Shown here piece by piece: positions 63,283-64,000 of a stretch of 64,000 nucleotides of DNA. The stretch lies in assembly GCA_964388455.1 (NCBI GenBank), contig CAYMAN010000001.1:91280-155279 (forward strand), read 5' to 3'. The notes below the pieces were generated by a model. That model worked only from the letters and a program-made list of their open reading frames with translations, did no database searches and was not told the DNA's origin. A program made the translations under genes and the position numbers. The stretch's first letter is position 1; each line of letters starts with the position of its first letter. The DNA is from JBBRWO01 sp964388455 (GTDB taxonomy: Bacteria > Actinomycetota > Coriobacteriia > Anaerosomatales > JAAXUF01).

Positions 63283-63783
63283 TTAGCTCTGGAAGTCCTC
63301 GGGATCGACCGCATCCAGAAACTCGCGGAACTCGGCGAGCTGCGTCTCCTCATCTTGGTCAGTCACGCCGAAGTCATCGGGCACCGAGGCAGAGTCGAGG
63401 ACGTCCTCGGCCACGAAGATGGGTGCGTTCATGCGAATCGCCAGGGCGATCGAGTCCGAAGGGCGCGCATCCACCGCAATGCTGCGCTCCTCGGCTCGGA
63501 CGATGATGGTGGCGTAGAAGGTGCCGGAGTCGACGCTTGTGATCTCCACACGCTCGACATAGGCGTCCAGCGACTCGAGCAGGCTCTTCATCAGGTCGTG
63601 GCTCAACGGGCGCGGCGGCTCGGCGCCTTCCAGTGCCAAGAGAATCGCAGTCGCCTCGGGATGGCCGATCCAGATGGGCAGCAGTCGGCCGCGACCGGGC
63701 GCTTCGACCAGCGGTTTGAGCACTATCACCGGCTGCGTGGTGTTGGGATCCATGGCGAGGCTCGCAATGCGTACATGAACCAT
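63283..63783 (-). CDS. Bifunctional nuclease family protein (DUF151)
   Basis: 166 residues from ATG 63783 with GGAGGCG upstream. The family core is clear: LLPIWIGHPEATAILLALEGAEPPRPLSHDLMKSLLESL, FYATIIVRAEERSIAVDARPSDSIALAIRMNAPIFV. The C-terminus is acidic (about 130-166). Homologues in plants have DNase/RNase activity, but the bacterial role is unknown. It is convergent with the efflux operon and its promoter region faces the tRNA gene. Confidence 0.85.
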   Translation of the reverse strand: MVHVRIASLAMDPNTTQPVIVLKPLVEAPGRGRLLPIWIGHPEATAILLALEGAEPPRPLSHDLMKSLLESLDAYVERVEITSVDSGTFYATIIVRAEERSIAVDARPSDSIALAIRMNAPIFVAEDVLDSASVPDDFGVTDQDEETQLAEFREFLDAVDPEDFQS

Positions 63784-63894
63784 CGAACACCGCCTCCTTC
63801 AGGTTGACGCCCCGGATCGATGGACCGGCGCGAGAGTCGACCCCCATCATACGACACTGTGGCCACGCGATTGTGGGCTCGAGCAGCGGCTTCC

Positions 63895-63923
63895 TTGACC
63901 GTCCCGCAAGCGTGAGATAAGGT
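63895..63923 (+). promoter_or_regulatory. tRNA-Ile promoter
   Basis: TTGACC (63895-63900) and TAAGGT (63918-63923) with a 17-bp spacer lie 22 bp before the tRNA gene, giving a start at about 63930. This is the expected arrangement for a stable RNA promoter. Confidence 0.75.
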
Positions 63924-63945
63924 ATGCGAGCGTTTCGCACGACAA

Positions 63946-64000
63946 GGGCCCGTAGCTCAGCTGGCTAGAGCGCACGGCTGATAACCGTGAGGTCGCTGGT
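63946..64000 (+). tRNA. tRNA-Ile(GAT), 3' part beyond the window
   Basis: The 55 bases visible start GGGCCCG, have the D-arm GCTC-AGCTGGCTA-GAGC, and the anticodon arm CACGG-CTGATAA-CCGTG with anticodon GAT. The variable loop follows, and the T arm and acceptor end are cut by the window end. A strong promoter precedes it. Confidence 0.93.

Overview
The window is about 64 kb of a high-GC bacterial chromosome that spans the replication origin. Several traits point to an anaerobic, deep-branching actinobacterium, perhaps near Coriobacteriia. These are a 6C-like small RNA, a PafBC-type WYL pair, the rpmH/oriC/dnaA-dnaN-recF-dciA-gyrB-gyrA order, a DciA-type (not DnaC) gene, and oxygen-avoidance genes (class I hybrid cluster protein, rubredoxin-first rubrerythrin, FeoAB, an Fe-S type two-subunit serine dehydratase). 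The lineage is inferred; there is no rRNA gene in the window.

1-6.2 kb: the start of a membrane sensor (cut by the window edge), a CcsA/CcmF-like cytochrome c assembly protein with a membrane partner, an unusual membrane M28 peptidase, a PsiE-like protein, and a HAMP protein without an output domain. 6.2-10.4 kb: a nitrosative-stress locus with a small membrane cytochrome, Hcp, a modified ferredoxin, a YgbA-like protein and a divergent Crp/Fnr regulator. A TTGAC-N4-GTCAA operator lies between the regulator and ygbA, and a 133-bp near-palindrome lies between the ferredoxin gene and hcp. 10.4-18.5 kb: a PAS histidine kinase that has lost its phosphoacceptor His, with a membrane coiled-coil partner; a 6C-like RNA; pafB-pafC; a DinG-type exonuclease-helicase; and a small membrane protein.

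18.5-32.3 kb: sdaAB, an IS481-family element with a 6-bp target duplication, an acetyltransferase, a Cys-rich protein, feoB and feoA (with a recognisable promoter and operator), a P-type ATPase, sdaAA, a second P-type ATPase coupled to a sensorless histidine kinase, Ddl and a membrane protein. 32.3-41.8 kb: HtrA protease, rubrerythrin, RlmN and an AddAB helicase-nuclease pair.

41.8-59.6 kb is the origin region. To the left and on the minus strand lie a YtxH protein, parB, parA, rsmG, two parS sites, jag/khpB, yidC, yidD, rnpA and rpmH. The origin has a cluster of DnaA boxes at about 47.79-48.32 kb. To the right and on the plus strand lie an uncharacterised GHKL-ATPase/winged-helix gene, dnaA, dnaN, recF, dciA, gyrB, a small membrane gene, gyrA and a HAD phosphatase. 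DNA from roughly 44.6 to 53.7 kb is visibly less GC-rich than the flanks. 59.7-64 kb: a MacAB-like efflux operon, a bifunctional-nuclease-family gene, and a tRNA-Ile with a good promoter, cut by the window end.

The best candidate for something undescribed is the GHKL-ATPase/winged-helix protein encoded between the DnaA boxes and dnaA, probably as first gene of the dnaA operon.
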